A DNA stretch of 64,000 bases from Chryseobacterium sp. Tr-659 (GCF_011752975.1 NZ_VWWP01000001.1:186001-250000), one strand, 5' to 3'. Shown: positions 34,939-45,357, counted from the first letter of the stretch. Made by a program: numbers and translations. Notes: generated by a model from the letters alone, not told the origin.

Positions 34939-36699
34939 ATGAATATTAAAGATATTATAGAAGAAAAACTTTCGGAGATTATTTTAAATGTATATCAGTT
35001 AAAAGACATCAAGCTGGAAGTTCAGGAAAATAAAACGGAATTTGAAGGCGATTTTACTATTGTCACATTCCCGTTGGTAAAACAATTGAAAAAAAATCCT
35101 GAAAGTATCGGGATTGAATTAGGAGAAGCTTTAACTGAGCAGACAGAGCTTTTTGAGAGCTTTAACGTAGTAAAGGGGTTCCTGAATGTTAAAGTGAAAA
35201 ATCAGTTGTTTATTGATAACTTCAGATCCGTAAGCAAGAATTTCTCAACTATAGAAAAGAAAAATTCTACGGTTATGGTAGAATACTCTTCACCAAATAC
35301 CAATAAACCGCTACACCTTGGACACATCAGAAATAACCTGTTAGGATTTTCTGTAGCCCAGATTTTAAAAGAAGCAGGATACGATGTGATTAAAACTCAG
35401 ATCATTAATGACAGAGGGATTCATATCTGTAAATCTATGCTGGCATGGGAAAAGTTTGGAAACGGAGAAACTCCTGAAACAACTAATACAAAAGGAGATA
35501 AGTTCGTAGGAAACTACTATGTAGAATTCGATAAAAACTACAAAAGCGAAATTGCAGAGCTGGTTGCAGAAGGAATTACAGAAGATCAGGCTAAAAAAGA
35601 AGCTCCGGTGATGAAAGAAGCTCAAAAAATGCTTTTGGATTGGGAAAACGGAGATGAAACTGTAAGAAATCTTTGGGCTGAAATGAATTCCTGGGTGTAC
35701 AAAGGATTCAATGAAACGTATAAGAGATTAGGTGTTGATTTTGATCAGGTGCAATACGAAAGCAATACTTACATTTTAGGAAAAGACCTTATCCAGGCAG
35801 GATTGGAAAAAGGAGTATTGTATCAGAAAGAAGACGGATCTGTTTGGTGTGATCTTACAGATGAAGGTCTTGATCAGAAACTATTGCTGCGTTCAGATGG
35901 TACATCGGTTTACATGACACAGGATTTGGGAACTGCGGTTGAGCGTTTTAAACAAAATGATATTCAAAAGCTGATTTATACTGTAGGAAATGAGCAGGAC
36001 TACCATTTCCAGGTCTTATTCAAAATCCTCAAAAAATTAGGATATGAATGGGCAGACCAATTGTATCACCTTTCTTATGGAATGGTGGAGCTTCCTGAAG
36101 GTAAAATGAAATCCCGTGAAGGAACTGTAGTGGATGCTGATGACCTGATGCAGGAAATGTATGAAACAGCTAAATCTAAAGCACAGGAACTAGGAAAACT
36201 GGAAAATCTTTCAGAAGAAGATAAAGAAGCATCTTATGAAACAGTAGGATTGGGTGCATTGAAATATTTCATGCTGAAAGTTGATCCGAAGAAAAAAATG
36301 CTTTTCAATCCGGCTGAAAGTATTGATTTCAACGGAAATACAGGGCCATTTATCCAATACACTTACGCACGTATCCAGTCATTACTGTCCAAAGCAGAAA
36401 ATATACAGGCAGAAACGGCAGATGTATCTTTAAATCAATCTGAAAAAGAGCTGATTATGCAGTTGACCAACTTTAAGACTGTAGTGGCAAAATCTGCGGA
36501 AACATTAAGCCCCGCTCTGGTAGCCAACTATGTGTATGATCTTGTAAAAGCATACAATTCCTTCTATCAGAATAATCCGATTCTGAATCAGGAAGATGAA
36601 AATGTAAAACAATTCCGTCTCAATATATCCGATCTTACGGCAAAGACGATCAAAAAATCATTAGAGCTGCTGGGAATCGGAACAGTAAACAGAATGTAA
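34939..36699 (+). CDS. argS: Arginine--tRNA ligase
   Basis: A 586-residue class I aminoacyl-tRNA synthetase that charges tRNA-Arg. The N-terminal additional domain (about 1-110) is followed by SSPNTNKPLHLGHIRNN, with the HIGH-like HLGHI at 126-130. The KMSKS-like loop is GKMKSREGTVV. The C-terminal anticodon-binding domain starts near FNGNTGPFIQYTYARI and ends in the canonical ELLGIGTVNRM. Length and ending match the family. Single-gene unit ending in a terminator shared with the converging yihY-like gene. Confidence 0.97.
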   Translation: MNIKDIIEEKLSEIILNVYQLKDIKLEVQENKTEFEGDFTIVTFPLVKQLKKNPESIGIELGEALTEQTELFESFNVVKGFLNVKVKNQLFIDNFRSVSKNFSTIEKKNSTVMVEYSSPNTNKPLHLGHIRNNLLGFSVAQILKEAGYDVIKTQIINDRGIHICKSMLAWEKFGNGETPETTNTKGDKFVGNYYVEFDKNYKSEIAELVAEGITEDQAKKEAPVMKEAQKMLLDWENGDETVRNLWAEMNSWVYKGFNETYKRLGVDFDQVQYESNTYILGKDLIQAGLEKGVLYQKEDGSVWCDLTDEGLDQKLLLRSDGTSVYMTQDLGTAVERFKQNDIQKLIYTVGNEQDYHFQVLFKILKKLGYEWADQLYHLSYGMVELPEGKMKSREGTVVDADDLMQEMYETAKSKAQELGKLENLSEEDKEASYETVGLGALKYFMLKVDPKKKMLFNPAESIDFNGNTGPFIQYTYARIQSLLSKAENIQAETADVSLNQSEKELIMQLTNFKTVVAKSAETLSPALVANYVYDLVKAYNSFYQNNPILNQEDENVKQFRLNISDLTAKTIKKSLELLGIGTVNRM

Positions 36700-36702
36700 A
36701 AT

Positions 36703-36739
36703 AAAAAAGACTCTTGAAAAAATTCAGGAGTCTTTTTTT
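36703..36739. terminator. Bidirectional terminator between argS and yihY-like gene
   Basis: Long stem AAAAAGACTCTTGAA with TTCAGGAGTCTTTTT (one G-T pair), A run before and T run after, between convergent genes. Confidence 0.85.
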
Positions 36740-36758
36740 ATACTTAAGTAAAAATATA

Positions 36759-37706
36759 TTAGAGGTCGGGTTTTTCTTCTGTATTACTGCTCATCTCTTT
36801 CAGACTGTCTGCATACAATTTCGCAGGAGTCCATCTTGCGTGTTTTGAAAGGATAACTTTATACCCTTTTTTATAAGTATACACCTTGGTGAATTCGGCC
36901 CCAAAGAATATCAGCATACAGGAATAGTTGATCCACATCATGATTAAAATTACTGTTCCGGCCGCTCCAAAAGCGGAAGTCGGTTTTATCTGATTGAAAT
37001 AAAGACTTAACAGGAATTTTCCCAGAGTAAATAGGACGGTTGTTAGAAAAGCTCCTCTCCATACAGGTTTCCAGCTCACTATTACGTCGGGTAGGACTTT
37101 AAACATTAGCGCAAACAAAAGCATGACAAGTCCGAAACCTACTCCAAAATTGATCAGCTCCACCAGCATATAAGTCTCAAGTCCGAAATATTGAGTAATG
37201 ATCTTACTGAAAAGACTGATAAGAGAAGACAAGATCATCGTGATCATCAGAAGAAATCCCAGAATAAGAATCATTCCCAGAGAATTTGCCCTGTCCAGCA
37301 AAAACTTAACCAACGCTTTTTTGGGGGCAGCTTCTACTTCCCAAAGGGCATTTAGTGAATGCTGCAGCTGAAAGAACAAAGTAGTAGAACCATATACCAA
37401 CGATCCGACTCCCACTGCTTTCATAAAGATATTTTTTTTGTCAATCAGAGCACCGGCGAGCATACCTTCTATACTTTTTGCCACATCAGGTCCCATAATG
37501 CCGCTGATCTGAGTACTGATCTGCCCGCGTATTGCTTCCTCACCAAAAAAATTTCCAAGTACCCAGATAATAATGATCAGTAATCCCGGGATGGAAAAGA
37601 TAGCATAATAGGCCAGACTTGCCGAATCTTTTGATGCGGAAGAATTATTCCATTCTGTAAACGTATCTTTCAGAACTTCCCAGAAAAACTTAACATTGTT
37701 GATCAT
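36759..37706 (-). CDS. YihY/BrkB-family inner-membrane protein
   Basis: A 315-residue membrane protein with about six helices. Family features include SLAYYAIFSIPGLLIIIIWVLG, STTLFFQLQHSLNALWEVEAAPK and the ending segment TSAFGAAGTVILIMMWINYSCMLIFFGAEFTKVY. YihY/BrkB proteins were once annotated as ribonuclease BN, which is not supported; their function is unsettled. It starts 11 bases after tamL on the same strand, so it is probably the last gene of the tamB-tamL unit. This suggests an envelope role. Confidence 0.9.
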   Translation of the reverse strand: MINNVKFFWEVLKDTFTEWNNSSASKDSASLAYYAIFSIPGLLIIIIWVLGNFFGEEAIRGQISTQISGIMGPDVAKSIEGMLAGALIDKKNIFMKAVGVGSLVYGSTTLFFQLQHSLNALWEVEAAPKKALVKFLLDRANSLGMILILGFLLMITMILSSLISLFSKIITQYFGLETYMLVELINFGVGFGLVMLLFALMFKVLPDVIVSWKPVWRGAFLTTVLFTLGKFLLSLYFNQIKPTSAFGAAGTVILIMMWINYSCMLIFFGAEFTKVYTYKKGYKVILSKHARWTPAKLYADSLKEMSSNTEEKPDL

Positions 37707-37717
37707 AGTATATCATA

Positions 37718-40045
37718 TTAAAATGGATATCCGATAGCAATATTTAAAACCAGATTATCTTTTCTCCAGCTTGGGTCTCCGAAATTGATTTTATCAAATG
37801 CCCATCGGTCTCCTTTTGCATAATAAGGAACTCTCAAAGGCATTGCCAGGTCTAACCTTAAGATCAGAATAGAAAAATCAAGCCTTAAACCAACTCCGGC
37901 ACCTACAGCAATTTCATTTAAAAAATCTTTGGAAAATTTGGCTCCCGGTCTCAGGTCATCATCGTGAAGTAACCAGATATTTCCGGCATCTACAAATACA
38001 GCAGCATTTAAAAACTTGTAAAGATTAGCACGATATTCGGCATTCAGTTCGAGTTTAATATCCCCGGACTGATCAAAATAAACTCCTGGAGGGATCGTTC
38101 TTGGATCAAAACTTCCAGGGCCTAATGTTCTTGCACGGAAAGCCCTTATACTGTTACTTCCTCCGGAGAAAAACTGTTTGGAAAAAGGAATGAATTCTGA
38201 GTTTCCATATGGATAAGCAAGCCCTGCAATGAATCTTGTGGCCAAAGAAGATTTTTCTGTGAATTTATGATAGAATCTCACATCATTTTCAATCTTGGCA
38301 TATTGACTGAAAGGTATACCAAATATATTTTTTTGCTTATCTTTTTCTACGTTGGCTCCTGTTATTAATCCTGTTATATTTCCTGCCAAATCAAGCGTAC
38401 CTTTATAATAAAAAGTATTTTTTCTCGGAAGCATGGTATTGGTATAAGTATAAGAATAAGTAGGGCCAAAAATAAGCTGTTTCTCTACAATTCGCTGCAT
38501 GGCAGGGTTTCCGGCAGATGCCTGGATATATTCTTCAGTTACATTTGCAGGAGAAACCAAAGTGATGTCAATCACTTTCAGTTCATGTTCTTTTCTTATA
38601 TTTTCTTTCCATGCATATCCGAATGAAGCTGTGAAATTATTAAGGGTATAATATTTTGTTCTGTTCTGGAATTCATATCCCAACGTTATATTCGTTCTCG
38701 GAACAAATGCACTTGATGAATGAAAACGGAATGGAGCCACAATCCTGGGAATTGAAAGCTGTACATTCGTTCCTGCTCGGAACATATTATTCGCATTTTC
38801 CGGACCACCCATCTGGAAATCAAAAGCCCCGTAAATCGAAGCTTTGAACTGTTCAGCTCCCCGGAAGAAATTTCTGTGAGTCCAGTTCAAGTTGAGTTCA
38901 CTACCCGCATAATTTGCTGAGTTTGTTCTTCCTAAAGCTTCCAGACGGAGCGATTGGATCTGTCTTGGAGTTAATAAATAATAAGCATCAAATTTATGAC
39001 TTAAAGAATCAGAGGTGATGAATTCATTTTTTACAAACTTGAAAACCCCCAGACTGATAAGCCTGTTTAACGTAAGATTATGGTTGGAACGGTTATAAAG
39101 ATCTCCCTTTTTAAAATATAAAGCTCTGTCGAAAATTTTCGGTTTAAATTTATGTTGAGGATCAATTACATAAATGTCATCAAAAGCATATTTGGAAAGA
39201 GAATCCTTATCCATCGGAATGCTGTATTTCCCGTCTTTTACATCCTGTATATTATAATTAGGAAATACAACAACTTTGTCGATACTGAATTGTTGTGTCG
39301 CCAGATTTGGAGTATTATCTTTAAGTTTTACATTAAGCTCAACCTTATGGTTTTTGTTTACAGTACTGTCTGCCTGTACAATGATATTATCCGGATGGAA
39401 ATAATAAAAACCTCTTTCCTTCAATCCATTATCAATTCTTTCTCTTTCTGCTTTGATAACATCAAGGTCAAACGGTTTTCCGTTCTTAAGAAGAGTCTTA
39501 TTCGTTAAACTTTGTATTTCCTGATTCACGAGAGTAGAATCTTTCTGAAATTTTACCCCATCTATAAGGTATCTCGCTCCAGGTCTTACCGTATAAATAA
39601 CCTGAGCTCTTTTATTTTTGGATACTGTATCATAAGTAGCCCTGGCATTAAAATAACCTTTGTTTTCAGAATAGTTTTCAATAATATCTTTATTGAACTC
39701 TCGGTCTACATCCCCTAATAATACAGGTTTTTCACCCATTTTATATTTAAGCCAGTAATTGAAACCCTTATCTTTTTTAGGTTCTTTAGCTATATTGTAA
39801 AAATAGAGTTTGGGGCGCATTCCCAAAAATGTAGAATTGGGTTTTGGAGTGAGATTGGCTTCCAGTGCAGACTGAAGATCTTTTTTTTCTTTTTTCGAAA
39901 TAGTGTCGTTTTCGATCTTTACCTTAGCTCCCGTGTACAACATCTGGCCTTCTTTCAGAAATCTTGTATTGCTGCAAGAAATAACGGTTGTTGCCAGCCC
40001 GGAAACAAAAATATATTTACAATAGGTATGGAATGTCTTACTCAT
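37718..40045 (-). CDS. tamL: Translocation and assembly module lipoprotein TamL (BamA/TamA superfamily)
   Basis: A 775-residue outer-membrane protein of the Omp85 superfamily. The N-terminus ends in a lipobox-like TTVISC (Cys24), which fits the lipidated TamL form of Bacteroidota rather than TamA. POTRA-like domains occupy about 30-360. The C-terminal barrel includes FSGGSNSIRAFRARTLGPGS, the region carrying the conserved Omp85 loop-6 Arg. It overlaps the upstream tamB by one base (TAATG), implying coupled translation. With TamB it should link the inner and outer membranes and support outer-membrane assembly or lipid transport. Confidence 0.92.
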   Translation of the reverse strand: MSKTFHTYCKYIFVSGLATTVISCSNTRFLKEGQMLYTGAKVKIENDTISKKEKKDLQSALEANLTPKPNSTFLGMRPKLYFYNIAKEPKKDKGFNYWLKYKMGEKPVLLGDVDREFNKDIIENYSENKGYFNARATYDTVSKNKRAQVIYTVRPGARYLIDGVKFQKDSTLVNQEIQSLTNKTLLKNGKPFDLDVIKAERERIDNGLKERGFYYFHPDNIIVQADSTVNKNHKVELNVKLKDNTPNLATQQFSIDKVVVFPNYNIQDVKDGKYSIPMDKDSLSKYAFDDIYVIDPQHKFKPKIFDRALYFKKGDLYNRSNHNLTLNRLISLGVFKFVKNEFITSDSLSHKFDAYYLLTPRQIQSLRLEALGRTNSANYAGSELNLNWTHRNFFRGAEQFKASIYGAFDFQMGGPENANNMFRAGTNVQLSIPRIVAPFRFHSSSAFVPRTNITLGYEFQNRTKYYTLNNFTASFGYAWKENIRKEHELKVIDITLVSPANVTEEYIQASAGNPAMQRIVEKQLIFGPTYSYTYTNTMLPRKNTFYYKGTLDLAGNITGLITGANVEKDKQKNIFGIPFSQYAKIENDVRFYHKFTEKSSLATRFIAGLAYPYGNSEFIPFSKQFFSGGSNSIRAFRARTLGPGSFDPRTIPPGVYFDQSGDIKLELNAEYRANLYKFLNAAVFVDAGNIWLLHDDDLRPGAKFSKDFLNEIAVGAGVGLRLDFSILILRLDLAMPLRVPYYAKGDRWAFDKINFGDPSWRKDNLVLNIAIGYPF

Positions 40046-43000
40046 TATTTAAATTCTACCACTTGATTGTTTTGATTCTTTTTGGGTTTCTTCTCTCTTG
40101 ATTTTTGGAAAATCTCCCGGAATTTATCATAATCCAATGTAATAATAAACCCAACTCCGGTTTCTATGATCTGCCCCTGAAGCGCAACCTGATATTCATC
40201 CTTACGATAGGCGCGCAGCATATACCTTCCATCTTTGGAAAGGCTGTAATCTACAGAAACATTACCTGCAATATTGGTCATATTTTCATTCTGACGGGCT
40301 TGTCCCTCCAGTCCGAAATTACTTCCCACGGTCACTTTCAGTCTGTCGTTTAACAGCTTTTTACTGATATCCACATTCAGGTCAGTTCTTGTATTTTTTT
40401 GTCCGCTCGAATAATCTTCTGAAGAATCAAGTCCAAAATTAAGGTCAACACCTTTAATCAGATCTGCAGCAAGATTGTTCAGCTGCTGAGAAAGAATTTT
40501 ACTCACACTCTGTCTTGCCATAGTTTCTGCGGACATTCCTGCACCACTTTCAAATGGATTTTCCCCGATGAAGCGATTCAATAGCAATAGCGCAAAAACC
40601 TGTTTGTTCAGCTCGGATTCCTGAGTTCTTAGCTGAGCAAGTTTCTGATCTACCATTTCTGTTACATTGGTGGAAACAGAATTGTTTTTTTCTGATGTAG
40701 TAATATCAAAAGTAAGCTGAGGTTTCAGCAATTCACCTTTCATTTTCAATAAAGCATTAAATGGTATTCTTTGCTTAAGCTGATTGGCTATGTTGGTACT
40801 TCCTTCACCGCTTACCTGTTGCTCTACGAGGTCAATGGGAGCTGCTTCGGTTTTATATACCGCTGTAATGTCCATTATTGCTGTCGTAGGTTCACCTGTC
40901 CAGGTAATTGTGCTTCCTTTCTGAATGTCAAACTTACGTTTCAGAAAGCTTACAGAAAGATCATAGCTTCCCTTTTCCACTTCGTAAACCCCTACCAGAG
41001 TTGTTTTTCCTGAAGGATCTATACCTCCTGTTAATTCAGCCTCACCCTGAAGCTGTACAAAGTCTCCATTGGCTTTGTCAATAATAAGAGAGAGTTTGGC
41101 TTCTTTGCTTACCTCAATATTCACACTTACATCCATCCCTTTGATACGGCTCTGTGCCTTAAGGGAATCTTCCTTAATTGTTTTATTTAAAACCACCTGA
41201 TCCTGATCGATGAATTCAACAATACCGTCTCTTTCTTGTAATGAAGGAGTAGATTGAGGAAGAACGAAAGTAAAATCAGTATTGTCAGCAACGCTTAATT
41301 TTCCGTCAACCTTTGGTAAATCAAGATTTCCCCGGATATGAAGGCCTGCATCAATCGCAAGAACTCCGTACATTATGGCATCGTTAGATTTTTCTGAATT
41401 TACCACTTTGAAATTTTTTGCATTTACATTAAGATTAAATGCGAAATCCCTGTAGGTCTGGGTTAGAACCTGTCCGTCCACAACAAGAGCATTTCCGTCC
41501 TTATCATTGATTTTGAATTGATCAAACTCAATACCACGGCTGGTGAAGCTGATTTCATCATTCAGTTTTCTGAAGTCGCTTCCTGTTTTTGCAATTTCCA
41601 GTCCGGCATCATTGAATTTTACCTTTCCTAAAATATTGGGTTGATTAGCTGTACCTGTAATCTTTAAATTTCCGGATAGATAACCTTCCGTATTGGTAAT
41701 AGCATTCATTGAGAAACCCTGAATACTCTTCATTTGCAGTTGGTTGATCGCCATATTCAGGTCGAATGTACTGGAAGAAGTATTGTAGTCACCAAGAATT
41801 TTTACATCATTATTATTTCCGGAAAGAGCAATGTCAGCATTTAAAATTTTAGGTGAAGAATTATTCACTTTTACAGCAAGATTTCCGACAGGGCTTCCAT
41901 AAACAATCAGATCTGAAATATTCAGATCAGAAGTAAAAGTCATATCCTTCATCACATCACGCAGCTGTGCAGTTCCGTTAATAGTTCCTCTTGCCAGAAC
42001 CGTATCTTTTTTAATGAGTTCCGTAATCGTTTCGATCTTAAAATCTTTCAACGAAATATTCAAAGGACTGCCAGGATTATTGCTTTCAGACTGAATGGAA
42101 ATTTCACTGCCGGCATTCGAAAGCCTGAAATTATCGGCAAGAATTCCCTTACTGCTGATCTGGATCTTATTGTTTTCTGCAATATTCCAGTCGGCATAAT
42201 TAAGTTTTAATCCATTCGGATGTAAAGAAATTTCCGTAATGTCATTCAGAGATTTTGCATTTCCAGCAATAAGGAATCGGGTAGCGTCTTTATCATCTTT
42301 TGTAGTGATATTGTAATTAATCGTATTGTCAGCAACATCTCCTTCAATATTGATTTTATTTAAAGAAAAACTGGAACTTTTCAGAGAAGCTACATTGAGG
42401 CTGTATTGCAATGCCTGATTTTCATTGGTTACCTTTAAAGCTCCTTTTTCAATGGCATTTTCACCATACAACAACTGTGGAATCTGCCCGTCAATTTCAA
42501 TTTTTTGAGAATCTGCATCGTAATTACCGGTTAAGTTGATGGTTTCAAAACTTTTCAGATCCGGAACAAATTTTCTGATGATATCATCATTTTTGATTTT
42601 TGCTGTAAAAGCAAAATGCTGTCCGGGATCAATTTTTTCAGTTTTACCGGGTTTCTGGAACTGATAATACTGATTCACAGTTTGGGTTAAAGCTCCAAAA
42701 ATCTGGGTAAGTTTGTATTTTCCTTTCAGCTCTACGTCTGCCACCTGGGAATTGAACATAATCTGTGTTGAATCCTGGGTAGATGAAGCTTTCAGATTGA
42801 CCTCCTGCACCGGATAAACCTCCTTGGTATCCGAGAATGCAAAATCTTTAAGATTTAAATATCCGTTCAGGTTATTCGGATCCAAACTGGTAAAATCACC
42901 GTCAATTTTTCCGGCAATGATCATTGGTTTTTCATAGAAACCAAGTTTGTTGACATCTAATTTGATCACTTCTCCGTTTATTTTTACCGTAGGATTTTTT

Positions 43001-45087
43001 TCATCATAAACCCCTGAAGCAGTAAGTTGGAGACTGGCATTCGGGTCTTTTGAATCTAAAATAACATGATAAGCACCTTTGTTGATTTTACCGGTTAAAT
43101 TCATATTCTGATAGTGATAACCTTTGTAAACGGCTGACGCAACATGTCCTTTTAAATCCGCATTGGCATTTTTGAAATCGAAACTTTCTCCTTTCGCTGC
43201 AATTTGTGCTGTGATAGGGCCAATATCTTTATTCTGAATGATCTTTCCAACCTGCACCCCTTGAAGATTAGCTTTTACATCATAAACTTCATGATTTTTT
43301 CTTCGCATATCAACATTGGCAACAACAGCAGCGTTTCCAAGAGTGGAGTAGAGGTTGAGGTCTGCATCAACTACTTTTGTTGTTCCTTTTGCATTTCCTT
43401 TAATACTGAAACTGGAGGGAAGTGAAATATTGGATGGAATCGTATTTTTTGGGACAAGATTAAAGATTGTTTGGGCATTCGAAGAAAATTCTCCTATTCT
43501 CAGATCATAATACAGCTGATCAGGATTCATTGCATTTTTAATCTTTCCGGAAGCAGCCACTCTCAGCTGATCCAGCCCGGAAACTTTCAGATTCTGAATG
43601 AGAAGGTCATTCACGCTGCCCTTGACATTGGCATTCACATTTAAGATGGCGTTCGGATATTTGTTAAACGGAACAGTATTTCTTAAGGTAGGAACTAAAT
43701 TCAGAATATCTGAAAATCCGATTCGGGAATCTTTGATATTGGCAGAAATTTTTACAGCCCCAAGGTTTGAACTAAGCTGATCAATGGAGTTGTAATTTAA
43801 AATAACCTCATCACGCAGCAATGTTTTCGGTGTCTGCAGATAAAGATCTTTAAGATAAGCTTGCTTTTCAGCATATACAAAATCCGTATTGAACTTCTGG
43901 ATGTTCAGGCCTCTTGCTTCCTGTATTTCTGCAGAATTAACAGTTCCTGCGAAGGTATTGTTTTCCATCTTGAAACTTCTCACTTCCACATTCATTTTTG
44001 AAAAATTGAGGTGGTTGAAATCCATTCCCTGTTTGGTTGGAGCAATAGCTGTATTATTGTAGGTTGCCTTTACGTCATTAAGAACCAGTTTTCCCAGAAG
44101 AAGCTTCATTGCTTTATTTTGCTCGGAAGCTTCAGGTTCTTTTGATGATTTAGGGTTTGCGTTTTGGGCAGGAAGATAAAGGTTTGCGTTAATGTCTGCC
44201 CCGGAAAGGAAGATGTTGGCAACATTATAGGTATTGTTTTCAAGATCAAGCTTATTCACCTTAGTACTTAGTTCCTTGAATAAGACCTTTGCAAATGTTT
44301 TGGTATTATCATCTCCGTAATCAATATCGAAATGGGTCAGTTTGATTCCTCTCAATCCAATATTCATCGGTTTTTTTTCATTGAGTGAATCTACTTTTTT
44401 CTCTACCTTTTTCGAAACTTCTTCTACGAGTCCCTGCTTTAATTTTAATTTTAATCCGTCAAGATTAATATCATTAACAGCATAGGTGTTTTTATTGAGA
44501 TCAAATTTTTTAACCCTTGTATCAAAAGACTTAAAATAGAGCTTAATATCATTTCTTGACTGCTGGTCGTTGAAAGTAACTCCGATATCTTTTAAATTAA
44601 TTTTGTCAAGGGAAATAATAAATGGTTTAGAAGAGCTCTCTTCTTTATCGTTGGTAGCAAAAGCATTGATAATATAATCGAAATTGAATTTACCATCCGG
44701 TTTTCTAATCACATTAGCTCTCACACCTTCCATATCTACCGAAGTGATATCTGCTGTGGAGTTAATGAGCTTCAGCATGTGTAAACCAACATCTAGTTTT
44801 CTGACAGCCAAAAGAGTGTCTACATCTTGTCCTTTAAGATAGAGGTTTTCCATTACAAGACTGTTTGGGAAGCCGATATAGACCCTTTCAAGACTTACGG
44901 GAGTCTTTATTTTTTTCTCAAGATAAACAATGAGTCGGTCTTTGATGAAGTTTTGAACGGCAGGAAGTCTTAAGCTTAGGATCAACAGCGTAAGAAAAAC
45001 CAATATCGAAATAAAGGTTATCGCAATACGCTTTAAGAGTTTTGTTGTGTTGATTTTCAGTTTCAAATTCGGTGTGGTTTCTAACAA
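40045..45087 (-). CDS. tamB: Translocation/assembly module TamB-domain protein (AsmA-like)
   Basis: A 1680-residue protein with one N-terminal membrane anchor (RIAITFISILVFLTLLILSL) and a very long repetitive beta region. This is the AsmA/TamB bridge fold that forms a hydrophobic groove across the periplasm. The C-terminal DUF490/TamB domain runs from about 1330 (GVYEVEKGSYDLSVSFLKRKFDIQ onward). No ATG is available near the anchor. The start shown is TTG, and an in-frame TTG at 45066 is an alternative. The TTG at 45087 overlaps a TATCTTTG promoter element, which favours the inner one. Coupled to tamL by a one-base overlap. Confidence 0.92.
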   Translation of the reverse strand: MLETTPNLKLKINTTKLLKRIAITFISILVFLTLLILSLRLPAVQNFIKDRLIVYLEKKIKTPVSLERVYIGFPNSLVMENLYLKGQDVDTLLAVRKLDVGLHMLKLINSTADITSVDMEGVRANVIRKPDGKFNFDYIINAFATNDKEESSSKPFIISLDKINLKDIGVTFNDQQSRNDIKLYFKSFDTRVKKFDLNKNTYAVNDINLDGLKLKLKQGLVEEVSKKVEKKVDSLNEKKPMNIGLRGIKLTHFDIDYGDDNTKTFAKVLFKELSTKVNKLDLENNTYNVANIFLSGADINANLYLPAQNANPKSSKEPEASEQNKAMKLLLGKLVLNDVKATYNNTAIAPTKQGMDFNHLNFSKMNVEVRSFKMENNTFAGTVNSAEIQEARGLNIQKFNTDFVYAEKQAYLKDLYLQTPKTLLRDEVILNYNSIDQLSSNLGAVKISANIKDSRIGFSDILNLVPTLRNTVPFNKYPNAILNVNANVKGSVNDLLIQNLKVSGLDQLRVAASGKIKNAMNPDQLYYDLRIGEFSSNAQTIFNLVPKNTIPSNISLPSSFSIKGNAKGTTKVVDADLNLYSTLGNAAVVANVDMRRKNHEVYDVKANLQGVQVGKIIQNKDIGPITAQIAAKGESFDFKNANADLKGHVASAVYKGYHYQNMNLTGKINKGAYHVILDSKDPNASLQLTASGVYDEKNPTVKINGEVIKLDVNKLGFYEKPMIIAGKIDGDFTSLDPNNLNGYLNLKDFAFSDTKEVYPVQEVNLKASSTQDSTQIMFNSQVADVELKGKYKLTQIFGALTQTVNQYYQFQKPGKTEKIDPGQHFAFTAKIKNDDIIRKFVPDLKSFETINLTGNYDADSQKIEIDGQIPQLLYGENAIEKGALKVTNENQALQYSLNVASLKSSSFSLNKINIEGDVADNTINYNITTKDDKDATRFLIAGNAKSLNDITEISLHPNGLKLNYADWNIAENNKIQISSKGILADNFRLSNAGSEISIQSESNNPGSPLNISLKDFKIETITELIKKDTVLARGTINGTAQLRDVMKDMTFTSDLNISDLIVYGSPVGNLAVKVNNSSPKILNADIALSGNNNDVKILGDYNTSSSTFDLNMAINQLQMKSIQGFSMNAITNTEGYLSGNLKITGTANQPNILGKVKFNDAGLEIAKTGSDFRKLNDEISFTSRGIEFDQFKINDKDGNALVVDGQVLTQTYRDFAFNLNVNAKNFKVVNSEKSNDAIMYGVLAIDAGLHIRGNLDLPKVDGKLSVADNTDFTFVLPQSTPSLQERDGIVEFIDQDQVVLNKTIKEDSLKAQSRIKGMDVSVNIEVSKEAKLSLIIDKANGDFVQLQGEAELTGGIDPSGKTTLVGVYEVEKGSYDLSVSFLKRKFDIQKGSTITWTGEPTTAIMDITAVYKTEAAPIDLVEQQVSGEGSTNIANQLKQRIPFNALLKMKGELLKPQLTFDITTSEKNNSVSTNVTEMVDQKLAQLRTQESELNKQVFALLLLNRFIGENPFESGAGMSAETMARQSVSKILSQQLNNLAADLIKGVDLNFGLDSSEDYSSGQKNTRTDLNVDISKKLLNDRLKVTVGSNFGLEGQARQNENMTNIAGNVSVDYSLSKDGRYMLRAYRKDEYQVALQGQIIETGVGFIITLDYDKFREIFQKSREKKPKKNQNNQVVEFK

Positions 45088-45092
45088 AGATA
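45085..45092 (-). promoter_or_regulatory. -7 element overlapping the apparent tamB start
   Basis: Minus strand reads TATCTTTG, a perfect TAnnTTTG, with its last three bases being the TTG read as the start codon. If used, the transcript would begin downstream of that TTG. Confidence 0.4.
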
Positions 45093-45140
45093 ATAATACT
45101 AAATTATTTTGACTTTGTTGTGGTACCCGTTACGAATACA

Positions 45141-45230
45141 AAAATCCTGCCTTGGCTTGTCTCTTTATGGAATTTTTAGTTGTAGTTGTCAAGTGAATAG
45201 TTGAGTAAGACGAGCCAAGGTGCGGATTTT
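45141..45230. repeat. Long imperfect inverted repeat between tamB and the cco operon
   Basis: The arms at 45141-45162 and 45208-45230 begin and end with AAAATCC and GGATTTT and share a CCTTGGCT core. A second perfect 12-base inverted repeat, AAGCCCCCTTTA (45241-45252) and TAAAGGGGGCTT (45318-45329), follows. Neither has a terminator-like T run. They may be an interspersed extragenic element or a folded 3' region of the intergenic spacer. Confidence 0.65.
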
Positions 45231-45357
45231 ATTCTTTAAAAAGCCCCCTTTATTATCATTTTTTAATGTTGAAAAGGTTAGTTAGCAAAAATGAAAATTC
45301 AAATGTTAGTGTAGTTCTAAAGGGGGCTTGGCATGGTTTATATGAAAAGATAATAAT

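Noticed and set aside
36759..37706. Ribonuclease BN
   Set aside because: Old annotation of YihY/BrkB proteins; this sequence is an integral membrane protein with no nuclease motif.
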